Below, piece after piece: positions 24,601-28,710 of a stretch of DNA of 64,000 nt; the stretch's first letter is position 1, and each line of letters starts with the position of its first letter. The notes under the pieces were generated by a model that saw only the letters and a list, made by a program, of their open reading frames with translations, had not been told where the DNA came from and ran no database searches. Source of the DNA: Verrucomicrobiia bacterium (GTDB taxonomy: Bacteria > Verrucomicrobiota > Verrucomicrobiia > Limisphaerales > Fontisphaeraceae). A program made the translations under genes and the position numbers. The stretch is from NCBI GenBank assembly GCA_026414565.1, contig JAOAIT010000017.1:1-64000 (forward strand). Reading direction: 5' to 3'.

Positions 24601-25011
24601 ACGGGCATCAACTGGGTTTATCTCACGGGCGGCGCCGGCAATAACATCCTGAATGCCACCGCCTTCAGCGGCATGGCGTGGTTGTATGGGTTGGACGGCG
24701 ACGACACCTTGTACGGCGGCAGCGGCGATGACCGATTGTTTGGCGGGGCGGGCAATGATGTGCTGCGGGGCAACGGCGGCGATGATTACCTGGCCGGCGG
24801 GGCGGGCAATGACGTGTACTGGTTTGACCTGAGCTTCAATCAAGGCTCTGACACGGTGCGGGAGGTGTTGGGAGAAGGCTTTGCGGACATGCTCTGGGGC
24901 GCGGGACTGAGCGGGCTGGCGGTGAATCTGCACACCACGGCCACGCAGGTGGTGCATGCCCATCTGACGCTGACGCTGATGTTTGCCTCGACGGTGGAAT
25001 ATGCTTACTAA
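6640..25011 (+). CDS. Giant 6,123-residue LEPR-x-LL surface protein with RTX, Calx-beta and SdrD-B domains
   Basis: The single uninterrupted frame starts at TTG 6640 with GAGG at 6631-6634; no better start is visible. LEPRVLLS lies at residues 15-22, the LEPR-x-LL motif of very large exported proteins in Verrucomicrobiota and Planctomycetota. Residues about 157-274 resemble autotransporter-associated repeats (GSGTILGG, RPGNSPG, ALGQTFDVITW). Residues about 560-1290 hold repeated ~125-residue modules with the phrase LPAGPY. Calcium-binding loops such as DPNRDGKLTVAEL occur at about 2784 and 3150. RTX nonapeptides (GGxGNDxLxGG) fill about 3307-3594 and recur to the C-terminus. SdrD-B-like domains start near 3603, 4384 and 4605, and Calx-beta domains lie at about 3726-4381 and 4736-4859. 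It is predicted to be a calcium-stabilised adhesin or extracellular matrix protein. No membrane anchor or C-terminal sorting signal is seen. Confidence 0.9.
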   Translation: MHRQRNAVSFSLEALEPRVLLSGDGLCAGVPCLLPSLPGQDVAEEMTWEQPGGTHQQNSSSPLFDSGQGELFAPAADGEAAGDSQGEAGAGSSGEILGVQISEPLRPAIHTTGSQEESPGVGTDAAISWYAAQMVETLHAGNGPPMRWSGDLHLTPEAVLDLGGKTLELAAGQVVSGSGTILGGIGGAGVIRPGNSPGHITMGEFNPGPETITEIEIEGLGQGTGYDWIQVTGTARLNGTIKIIFNPQGGYVPALGQTFDVITWGTREGEFANWLGTVGIAGHPDWALKPEYTPTGLRLTMVQTPNLSAGLDTQLLNALQRLGEVADRLDTFGQFAQSLPFIGSNLGNLANMGTAFLNGLRARMLSVLSGIPTVAQVTAAIQGWDNTSFAGFTFRVRGVLGHYGVSSSDPVWWDVNVELEPTAVNATLQNILGGVFGAVFSGSAPTVTVNSSAFLNFSFGRDGGVFVGVKGVGARASVNASGLGGFGFAFNTPVGTQTLSASGGTVALATGVTAAPDASVLTGGRITMATLTNLANGTTPVGNAFNVSTTGTLNAAFPLTGTLSFLGFSLTGAYVVRVQSADIYNQAPELSVDVNSTLTVMGQNLSGSFTLKNVGTETILQASNVSFQVGSGSSRVLSVQNGAGNLVVLNSGLAGTLTLDFATGPAIPNLGLSATGLQVAFNTTTGAVPDINGVAVNLPAGPYFRVTGQGTLTLTNPAASLSGNFLFEPRDADGNPANGYEQTVAAVANLGFHFSDGTNPLLTVTQGQGALVFTSAGVAGSLSAQVSLNVPAVSLSGTYSVSLNNTASAFNQTFNVNGSPVTVNVPAGPYLRVTASGATLTVQGFGVTGSFVFERKQTSGGALVVTVAGSGMALNFGASASNILTVSNGSGAFILSQGGLAGTATATVGVNAAGVSVGGTFTVRINDRNAAVSETVDVGGAPVTVNLPAGPYVQVRGQGVTLTVLGVGLNGDFSFEQKNTLSGSRVITVTAANVSFNFGTSLLTASNGAGLFMMTDAGLMGEGQITVGINAFGTGFSHTFQWSFNNTSSAFNQAVGNPTALNLPAGPFNKLDSGPVPITLNVPIGSSTQSLSGRFILTLVQGSPGYVTIAASNVSATLGAGPVSLQVSGGRGAFYLNAAGGLAGEVRVTSATLANAGGLGINAQNLKLRLNNTGGNVGDPNPVVVPISDNPAENVSLQFIGPYYHNFLAVSGAAEITGLMGGITLGGNFVIEKARVDTNGDTVLEDVFKLGATNLQLRVQMGSVNVLSFDRGAGAMILNGAGLAAEADLQFESGLVGLSGTIGLKLNTTGAAVNTTVTTPDGSRVVNVPGGTNVQVNVDGHLHVGSFALPFQLSVRVVGSTVEFRRLSNNELLLTLDNGTILPGPALTSLANFDFAKASPFEWVMLLNQLGDWFESFAGSSLFQVEIPFTGGKTLGDAFNWAQLYVDTIYKYFVSVELQSRSLTETSTHTGALAGAVMKLQLGTEPVVTLTVTDTVGDPNTRTGTELVTLLQNAIAAQGLAGRLEARLNRDRKVVIALREEEVAKNTTLNLVDADAAVASLGFGPGDGNTATNDQTGVLTERFRTEEFFVALADLFNDGLLNGNSGILYNPMQRMYTYTVSRQLAYNTQQLFGTPTLPFNFNLALGPIAGASLTGALQFNVQVGFTLTLGFDLGAAEVPRVFTSSTVPTPSHGRITADAHFGIYLNDVLPSGSGTFAQWFPLILRQTETTGNNSIEHLAEDLNLVLAGAAYGSGTLGDVLVFQKAGNGLALSARDNQLGIINRVVVITPRNDPFGTEIGFGADVQDLDGSAATTHDQILVAAATAPIKGLFIENAQLSASLAVNTTAAGIAGALKFGFVEITTSGGAFGTLAYDGVTPAPITATLRLENQTTGERRFYLQELMNSTSSNNISNLAPAFSFNGSFLARLNNISVGGLGFSLPLGSNPQVAVWIPDIKHLNYNAHPYDPATNNRGIFVTYPDLSTLTNFTSLNFTTIVRALNGIAAQLSQLSAFSFLDQPLPFVNLSVNDMLDYAQKFADLIDGLSASSARDTLQNTLAELKRQIDTLFHLNPNVLTLSLDHNGVAPGSLVTSGGSGSAASAVVVDFNGFNNGFRIYANTHGAALNNSRVVVVGDSTITNGAARAEWNAGSKVLTLKIQPGKTTANAIVQAITTASGSGSPWLAQLTSNDNPAGTNTGAGTITLTALKFAFNFSTGYANSLPFQLDLQQLVSQLAGNHPTVRAFLELATTLVQIKGSGQLTVSASASLVLEFGLDVSTPGTARPFFYESTRIEMLAKVAGTNISLEASLGSVFGIFIKGGRVTLDQDGDPDTGAAQGDRGAIFKVGLKDSNGDGRLYLDENWLSADFIRLQLEGGASAQLPIFAPLESTPLSGSNDTNGDGYPDHYLVVEAPDLVRFFLSEAVSTEAVGAEKVVKFAGLHNDLRIRSNGSISNYRIVFTDTLSGNNATAAYSAATNTLTVQIDAGVTTALTARNAIQSASGAGGAFAPTSLTADDDGQANTTGNTGAGTLEKVFIVTPDFSKLFDGLELCDVIANSIGPILDGLDKFLGWVQDGLSSVVYNVDLPLVGKGLKGAANFIGDFRNGLLRELREEVEAAGGNGITALENAIKKAFWNSLGPGGLNWLVNYQTGQPLDVAAGFSQLDVRLDCDTGLVVNLRLARTIALLDTTGNPIDFNIGVPGFGLEVDGNVVLSLGFDWKFGFGVDLTNGFYFNTSAPATNPELRVFFRAEIPGLRAAGQLLFLQLEVMDDADRPSYFEGAFEVDLRDPNRDGKLTVAELFSSGTKFSDILSAKLGAVADVNLDLVASFGGNTAFPRVLADFHLGWRADTNQGAQDPEIEFTNIRLDLGTFLSDFLGPILKEIRRVTEPIQPIIDIVTARLPVLSDLAGRKLTLLDLAEAFGLLEPSTMDFIRDVITVVEMINKLDGLGSGTILIPFGSFRLLEGNDGRRSAIQALEPLAARAMEDIATMAAAATGPGASSTYTQKVSEFAGDVGSLSNFKIPVFDNPAELFNLFTGQPVRLIEWRMPTFRFKFTYTQKIPIYPPLYAQFGGTIGADFNIGFGYDTYGIQKFISAEDKNFLDILDGFYVLDFDAQGREQPEVRLYGELFAGATIDLAIVKAGVNGGLGFEVTFDLNDINDDGKIRVSELVANAQQDPRCIFDITGRIYLFLEAFLKVDLFFFSIDKTWRFAEITLFEIKITCPEPVLAELSGNDLYLNLGSRAARRLEVDTTDNAETFIVKHVGGAAGSESVEVQWGNWRQTFNNVARVVVPDAGQGDDYLDFRGVLSPVEVHGGPGHDTIYLGDGANSRAYGDGGNDKIYASTNAGVTGVVIYGGDGNDLLVAGPTAIRIYGGAGNDTITGSPEDDELYGDDGTGTSSDGNDVIEGLAGNDLIRGGRGNDILRGGEGDDWLRGDDGNDTLYGGIGHDVLDGGGGDDKLYGGDGNDLLLGGPGSDWANGHGGIDLLIGDDDPANPITINGLPVTAANLAGIRAAVAAIPTAGVVVRNLPGGGSTVKGNDILIGGGNVDVLFGGPGNDFLYGGNFMNQGETTIIEEDHNDFFDGGPGDDTIFGDDAMGRTGDRDTGIAIRSAIFFDLNKNGVRDAGETGFGGVTVTLYRNDGLLIGTEVTEVDGTFAFTGLDPDRYYLTFSAVSGLNFITQFGGGAAQAEAASNDSDVYPSGPLVGRTPDFQLTFDETERAIAAGYEGDPLVSVAPVTVTEGNNGQTLVTLLVTLSGPQRTAVTVNYRTADGNDALYPERNATAASGDYVPVSGTLTFAAGQTQQAITIAVGGDLMYEEHEQFRVILSNPSAGIKLPTLPETTVLVTIANDDPVPQISIADYVPPSTLLLNGTRVYTVPENVTAEFIVSLSNPSTYAVTVQYLVDSAYDCGCDPNPARPWPLYPDGDYVQPAPGLITFQPGETQKKITVTLRQDALDEPDESFYVDLFNPTYARIGDGRAYGIIPDDDGPVSVSIHEVGVPGSHLASVFEGNSGYVTVTVQVSLSAMSGHTVKVNYATAPGTAVEAVYTADAGESADYQALPLESLPPEQRALVFAPGETSKLITVRIFGDLRPEGDEYFFLNLLNAENAEVAANPLGESNHFTIVIKDDDLAAPVGLPPWSIFFSDTAYTVQEPGSGITYAAITLHRLPGSPQALAVLSTTPGTATAGVDYSAARRYLVYFRGNEVTRTIYIPIYSDGLSEGDETVLLSLNNPTGGPVHAAPDTAVLTIRDADLPQASVLAPVLGIFMDPVTGLFTVVRGVQEGTGAGSTTATFTIALDKPAPPGGVYVDWTTVSSTARAGQDFTAASGTAFIPAGGTQTTVNVIITRDATPELTERFGVRLSNPVRATLAERTYITACPIYDDDLQTVTGRVFYDRNGNGFMDLGEGGIENVSVTLTWLQNGIHQQQTVKTNAAGEYSLPVALGPVTIAVDGTTVKSPFQKGLGPLSLLLWSGEYYSTTENEVQTAAFEGVVGLSPFAPVGYKNSFSLTLPEQAKEVGRGGTDDTLFGGPGNDTLDAGAGDDHVVGGHWQTATDTNMPVNQGVYNATVVVVTGSTNLQTVYGLPAGVTLHPIYDGGPIFSVTPESYPGVISGQIWLDNNLNNIQDAGDTLYTGGVVVTLYDAAGNPVNAIYTTTGSYSFTNLYLRAGDPLSSSTYVVEFELPDGYRFVDPNVGDANPAQDGTATDSDAEYVSRTRAFTITGINPTKTTVDAGLAPANQYAAGGTYQFVQNTFSVSERVPGYIDVTVIRSTSFRPGVVVVETMDGTGAKGALAQPAATRNYTATSAILVFNVGETERTVRIPIHNRNLGFNEFRWFSVAVNDATGRPYDTATVYIVGDGSPTVTDDDVVLGGDDWDILLGDSGNIPGYAVVHAYANIHLPQYLGNLLFTGGPGHDRLEGGMGADYLNGQLGHDLLAGGDGVDIVLGGLGNDQITVGQGDDTLRGDHGRDTVISTRSVAGLTLTPGTLTHERLELGSYVPLNVHTMLDVFEVAQLWGDAEPNRFQMVNWAQTAFVSGGGGTDSVFVQHDMDMVLKDATPAERLYWLLVAGFAKDASLSLPNGQTYHLASLEQVTLTGGSLANTFDASGYSRPVTFVATPGNDTYLGGAAGDTFLFVADAPLGTVTVRGNGGRDTLDFSGTVAGVTVDLAIVGAAQTVNGNLGLSLQDDLENVTGGQGDDFLRGNALDNVLLGGPGNDWLEGRDGSETYVFDTDEPWGMETIVEALGAPGHDILDFSGTTTRRIEVNLGLLGVYQTVNDHLQIRFFNEGLEEVRGGALDDVIRGNGNANILRGGPGNDLLDGKGGDDLLDGGPGNDELDGGEGQDTIQETANTHFTLTDYRLIRGTGEVDLLRSIEVAHLTGGAGANTFTLTGWTGRGSLSGGDGLDTVVWAADANFTLSDASLTMSLASGPMLLNSVERAQLIGGPGNNLLDATNFSGAATLSGKEGNDILRGGSGVNTLLGGPGNDLLTGGRGNDVLDGGEGTDILTEDLTGAVWEVVFVVQNHRLFITQVDPAPSPVDRSIYEVDTLVDLEAVNLTGSPQNDRFDVSGWLRGPLLIDGGWGDDRIQVLALLPAGLPAPQGVTVTLTNSSLSFTGSTATINFVAVEQAAITGTERNDTFNVTAFSGIAWLYGLGGDDVFLDGPGPNWLEGGEGHDRFVFTPNGAVLNDFNVVIGGGGTDTLDFSAFNVPVTVNLGLLMAIQNVAAGELQLFFRAQDLENLIGGAGADTLTGNSLDNEITGGPGADTLAGGGGIDTLVETADADMVLTNSTLTIGTTVDSHSGFARARLIGGAGNNTLDASAYSGAATLIGLGGDDILIGGSGRDTLIGGAGNDLLRGRGGDDTYVFDVDEVLGQDTVDELPGPGGGLDLLDFSPTTTTGVRVNLSQTTPQLVHATNLTLVLTSGLSVEYVRGGDGDDRLIGNALDNIFWGGLGADEFIGNGGSVDGVYEVRDADFEVTDAQMRIGTEINLMTGINWVYLTGGAGNNILNATAFSGMAWLYGLDGDDTLYGGSGDDRLFGGAGNDVLRGNGGDDYLAGGAGNDVYWFDLSFNQGSDTVREVLGEGFADMLWGAGLSGLAVNLHTTATQVVHAHLTLTLMFASTVEYAY
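8731..9900 (+). repeat. Coding repeats of about 122-127 codons in the giant gene
   Basis: The encoded phrase LPAGPY/VPAGPY/LPAGPF recurs near nt 8731, 9112, 9478 and 9826 (residues about 698, 825, 947 and 1063). Between them recur the patterns G-x-G-x-x-L-T, L-x-G-x-F-x-FE and NGxGxFxxxxxGLxGxxxxxxG. The modules are clearly homologous but divergent at the DNA level. I do not recognise the family; an all-beta fold is likely from the alternating hydrophobic pattern. Confidence 0.7.
16560..17420 (+). repeat. First block of RTX (hemolysin-type calcium-binding) coding repeats
   Basis: Tandem 9-residue repeats of the form GGxGNDxLxG encode a calcium-binding beta-roll. They recur in further blocks at about 20190-20270, 21340-21540, 22000-22680, 23000-23140 and 24060-24830. 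DNA repeats of this type reflect protein periodicity and are not a CRISPR array. Confidence 0.85.
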
Positions 25012-25107
25012 CCCTACAACCGGGGCCCGGCGTGCGGGGGGGAGCGAAGACTTCGGGCGGCCGGCGGCCGACGAAGGCGCGCCCGGGGTCGCAATTTAAT
25101 TTGGCTT

Positions 25108-28100
25108 ATGAAAGCAAGAACGATTCTCCAGGGCCGTGCCAGCCCGTGGCTGTTGGCGGGACTGGCGCTGGTGCTCTGTGGGCCGTGGCTGGCGTTGAGC
25201 CAGACCAGCCCGCGTGACTTTGGCGATGCGCCTGATCCTTATCCCACCAAGCTTGAGGCCAACGGGGCGCGGCATGTTCCGGGGGGGGTGACGCTGGGCA
25301 ATGTGGTGGATACCGAGCTGGATGGGCAGCCGGATCCGGAGGCGCTGGGCGATGACAAGGTGCCGGATCCGCAGCGGCCGGACGAGGACGGGGTGACGTT
25401 TTTGACGCCCTTGATTCCGGGACAGACGGCCACGGTGCAGGTGGTGGTCGCGGGGACGTCGCAGCGGGGTTATTTGTATGCGTGGGTGGATTTTGGCAGG
25501 AACGGCTCGTGGGCGGAGACGCAGGAGCGGATATTCTTCCAACAACTGGTCAACCGGGGGACGAATGTGCTGCAATTTTTGGTGCCGGCGTCGGCGAAAG
25601 AGGGGCCCACGTTTGCCCGTTTCCGGATCAGCGCCGAGAACGAGCAGTTGAGCTATGTGGGGCTGTCCAGCACGGGCGAGGTGGAGGATTACCGCGTGTT
25701 CATTGAGGCGCAACAGTTTGATTTTGGGGATGCGCCGGACAGTTACCGCACCACGTTGGAGAAGGACGGCGCCCGCCATGTGGCGGTGGGGCCGATGCTG
25801 GGGTGGGTGAGGGACACGGAAACGGATGGCCAGCCGGGCAGCGATGCCAAGACTGACGATCAACGGCCGGAGGGGGCGCCAGACGATGAGGACGGGGTGT
25901 TTTTGCCGGGCACGCTGGCGCCGGGACGCGGGGCGAGTGTGGAGGTGGTGGTGACGGGGAACTTCGAGCGGGCGCGGCTGGATGCGTGGGTGGACTTCAA
26001 TCGCAACGGCTCTTTTGAGGATCCGGAGGATCAAATATTCAACGATGTGCCCGTGTTTCAGGGCACCAACCGGCTGTCGTTCCTGGTGTTTTCCCGGGCC
26101 GAGAACGGACTGACCTACGCGCGCTTCCGCGTCAGCCAGGGCGGCAAGCTGAATCCCTACGGGTTGGCGCCGGATGGGGAGGTGGAGGATTACCCCGTGA
26201 TTATTCAGTCGGAGGTGGATTTTGGCGACGCGCCGGCGCCGTATCCCACCCTGCTGCGCGACAACGGGGCGCGGCACACCGTCAACGCGGACGTTTATCT
26301 GGGTTATCAAATTGACGCCGAGACGGATGGCCAGCCCACCCCCAATGCCGACGGGGATGATCTTAATCCCACCAGCACTTATGATGAGGACGGGGTGATT
26401 TTCACCAGCGCGGTGGTGCCGGGGCGGCAGGCGACGGTGCAGGTGGTGGCCAGCACGCGCGGGCGGTTGTATGCGTGGATAGATTTCAACCGCAATGGCA
26501 GTTGGGCGGATCCGGGGGAGCAGGTGTTCAATGGGGAGCTGCTCAGCCCGGGGTGGCAGATACTCACCTTTGACGTGCCGGAAAATGCCGTTTTGGGGGA
26601 AACGTTCAGCCGGTGGCGCTTCACGCTGCAGGGCGGCGCCCTGTCCTTTACGGGGTCGGCGCCGGATGGGGAGGTGGAGGACCACAAAGTCAAGATCATT
26701 CCGGATCGGGAGCGTTGTGATCTGGGCTGCGAAGGGCGCGAGTTTTGGCTGACCTTCCCCGGCAACTACGCGCCGGACCCGGACAATCCGACGCGGCCGT
26801 CGCTGGCCATTCAAGGGCCGGCGGGGACGACGGGCACGGTGAGCGCGCCGGCGCTGGGGATTTTGGTGAACTACACCATTCCCACCACGCTGGTGGCGCG
26901 GATCACCCTGCCCACGGCGGCGGATTTGGGGAATTTGCAGGATGCGATCACCAACCTGGGCATCCGGGTGACGGCCAACCGGGATGTGCGGGTGACGGCG
27001 TTTAATCATGCGCGGTACACGACGGACAGTTACCAGGCGCTGAACACCTCGGTTTTGGGGACGGAATACCTGGTCATGGCGTATGGCAATGTGCACGCCG
27101 GGGTGCCGTATTTGAACGGCAGCCAGTTTGCGATTGCTGCCGCGCACAGCAACACGGTGGTCACCATCACGCCGAAGGTGACCGTGGGCAGCCGGCTGGC
27201 GGGGGTGCCGTACCAGATCACCCTGCAACCGGGGCAGGTCTATCAACTGCGCGCCACGCGGGACGCGCCGGCGGATTTGACCGGCACGGTGATCAAGTCG
27301 GACAAGCCGGTGGCGGTGTTTGCGGGGCATCATTGCGCGAATGTGCCGTCCGATGCGGTGTGGTTCTGTGATTACGTGGTGGAGCAACTGCTGCCGGTGA
27401 ATGCGTGGGGCAACACCTTTTACGTGGCGCCGCTGGCCACGCGCAGCAACGGCGACATCCTGCGCATCCTGGCGGCGCAGGATGGCACGGAGGTGTATGT
27501 GAACGGCCTGCTGGCGGCCACGCTGAATCGGGGGCAATACCATCAGCGGCTGCTGACCGTGCGCTCGGAGATTTACGCGAGCAAGCCGGTGCTGCTGGCG
27601 CAATATGCCACCAGCTCGGATTTTGACGGCAACCCGCAGGCGGATCCGTTCATGGTGCAGGTGCAGGCGACGCGGCATTATTCGAGCGCGTACATTTTTG
27701 TGACGCCCACCAATGATTTTCCGGTCAACTATGTGCAGATCATGATCCCCACCTTCGCCACCAATTCGGTGCTGTTGAATGGCGCGCCGGTCAGCCCGTC
27801 GCTGTTTCAGCCCATTGGCTCCACCTTCATGGCGGTGGCCAATGTGCCGGTGGCGGTGGGACGGCACATTCTCACGGCGGACACCAGTTTTGGCATCACC
27901 GTGTATGGGTGGGGCACGTATGATTCTTATGGGCATCCGGGGTGCGTGTACTTTGGGGATGTGCTGGAGCCGCAGGTGATGCCGCCGACGGTGAACTACA
28001 CGGTCAATGTGGCGCAGAATCCGAATAATCCGGGGATGGCGGCGGTGCCCAACATCGCGGGCCAGACGACCAGCAAGGATAATTGCGGGCAAGAGTATCC

Positions 28101-28647
28101 GGTGCCCGAGCAATCCATTCCGGCTGGGACGTTGCTGGGGCCGGGGGTGTACACGGTGAATGTGTATGTGGCCGATTACAGCGGCAATGTGGGGATGGTG
28201 CCGGTAAATGTGGCGGTGATTGATCCCTCGCCGGTGACGATTCAATGCCCGCCCAACCTGACGGTGCCGTGCCAGAATGGGCAGGGGGCGGTGGTGCCTT
28301 TCGAGGTGCGGGCGTTCACCACGTATGAGACGAATGTGGCGGTGGTGTCCACGCCGCCTTCGGGGAGCTTCTTCCCGGTGGGCACCACGGTGGTGACCAA
28401 TGTGGCCACCAGCACGGCGGGGAACACGGCCGTCTGCACATTTACGGTGACGGTGACGTGTGAAGCGAAGGTCAGCGCGGCGCTCAACCGCAACGGCATG
28501 TTCCTGAATTGGGGGCGGATGGGGACGCTGGAGTATTCGGTGAATCCCACCGGGCCGTGGTTTACGGTGACTTCCAACACCAATCAATTTCTGGCGCCCA
28601 CCACGGGGCCGCGCGGGTTCTACCGCGTGCGCTACAACGAGCCGTAG
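25108..28647 (+). CDS. Secreted GEVED-repeat / IgGFc-binding-like / HYR domain protein
   Basis: The 1,179-residue protein has an N-terminal signal peptide (hydrophobic LLAGLALVLCGPWLALS, about residues 15-31). Three homologous modules follow, each opening with DFGDAP (residues about 37, 205 and 370) and closing with a GEVEDY/GEVEDH phrase, which is the GEVED domain. From about residue 543 (GREFWLTFPGNY) comes a domain like the N-terminal IgGFc-binding region (ANRDVRVTAFNHARYT, KPVAVFAGHHCANVP). An HYR-like beta domain lies at about 1043-1118 (IQCPPNLTVPC). The C-terminus ends FYRVRYNEP, like other exported proteins of this group. It begins 96 bp after the giant gene on the same strand, so both may be part of one surface structure. 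The binding target is unknown. Confidence 0.85.
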   Translation: MKARTILQGRASPWLLAGLALVLCGPWLALSQTSPRDFGDAPDPYPTKLEANGARHVPGGVTLGNVVDTELDGQPDPEALGDDKVPDPQRPDEDGVTFLTPLIPGQTATVQVVVAGTSQRGYLYAWVDFGRNGSWAETQERIFFQQLVNRGTNVLQFLVPASAKEGPTFARFRISAENEQLSYVGLSSTGEVEDYRVFIEAQQFDFGDAPDSYRTTLEKDGARHVAVGPMLGWVRDTETDGQPGSDAKTDDQRPEGAPDDEDGVFLPGTLAPGRGASVEVVVTGNFERARLDAWVDFNRNGSFEDPEDQIFNDVPVFQGTNRLSFLVFSRAENGLTYARFRVSQGGKLNPYGLAPDGEVEDYPVIIQSEVDFGDAPAPYPTLLRDNGARHTVNADVYLGYQIDAETDGQPTPNADGDDLNPTSTYDEDGVIFTSAVVPGRQATVQVVASTRGRLYAWIDFNRNGSWADPGEQVFNGELLSPGWQILTFDVPENAVLGETFSRWRFTLQGGALSFTGSAPDGEVEDHKVKIIPDRERCDLGCEGREFWLTFPGNYAPDPDNPTRPSLAIQGPAGTTGTVSAPALGILVNYTIPTTLVARITLPTAADLGNLQDAITNLGIRVTANRDVRVTAFNHARYTTDSYQALNTSVLGTEYLVMAYGNVHAGVPYLNGSQFAIAAAHSNTVVTITPKVTVGSRLAGVPYQITLQPGQVYQLRATRDAPADLTGTVIKSDKPVAVFAGHHCANVPSDAVWFCDYVVEQLLPVNAWGNTFYVAPLATRSNGDILRILAAQDGTEVYVNGLLAATLNRGQYHQRLLTVRSEIYASKPVLLAQYATSSDFDGNPQADPFMVQVQATRHYSSAYIFVTPTNDFPVNYVQIMIPTFATNSVLLNGAPVSPSLFQPIGSTFMAVANVPVAVGRHILTADTSFGITVYGWGTYDSYGHPGCVYFGDVLEPQVMPPTVNYTVNVAQNPNNPGMAAVPNIAGQTTSKDNCGQEYPVPEQSIPAGTLLGPGVYTVNVYVADYSGNVGMVPVNVAVIDPSPVTIQCPPNLTVPCQNGQGAVVPFEVRAFTTYETNVAVVSTPPSGSFFPVGTTVVTNVATSTAGNTAVCTFTVTVTCEAKVSAALNRNGMFLNWGRMGTLEYSVNPTGPWFTVTSNTNQFLAPTTGPRGFYRVRYNEP

Positions 28648-28710
28648 GCGCGGGCGGCTGCCAGACGCGGCCCACCTGGTGCAAAAGGGGGTGGGATCAA
28701 GGCGCCCGCC

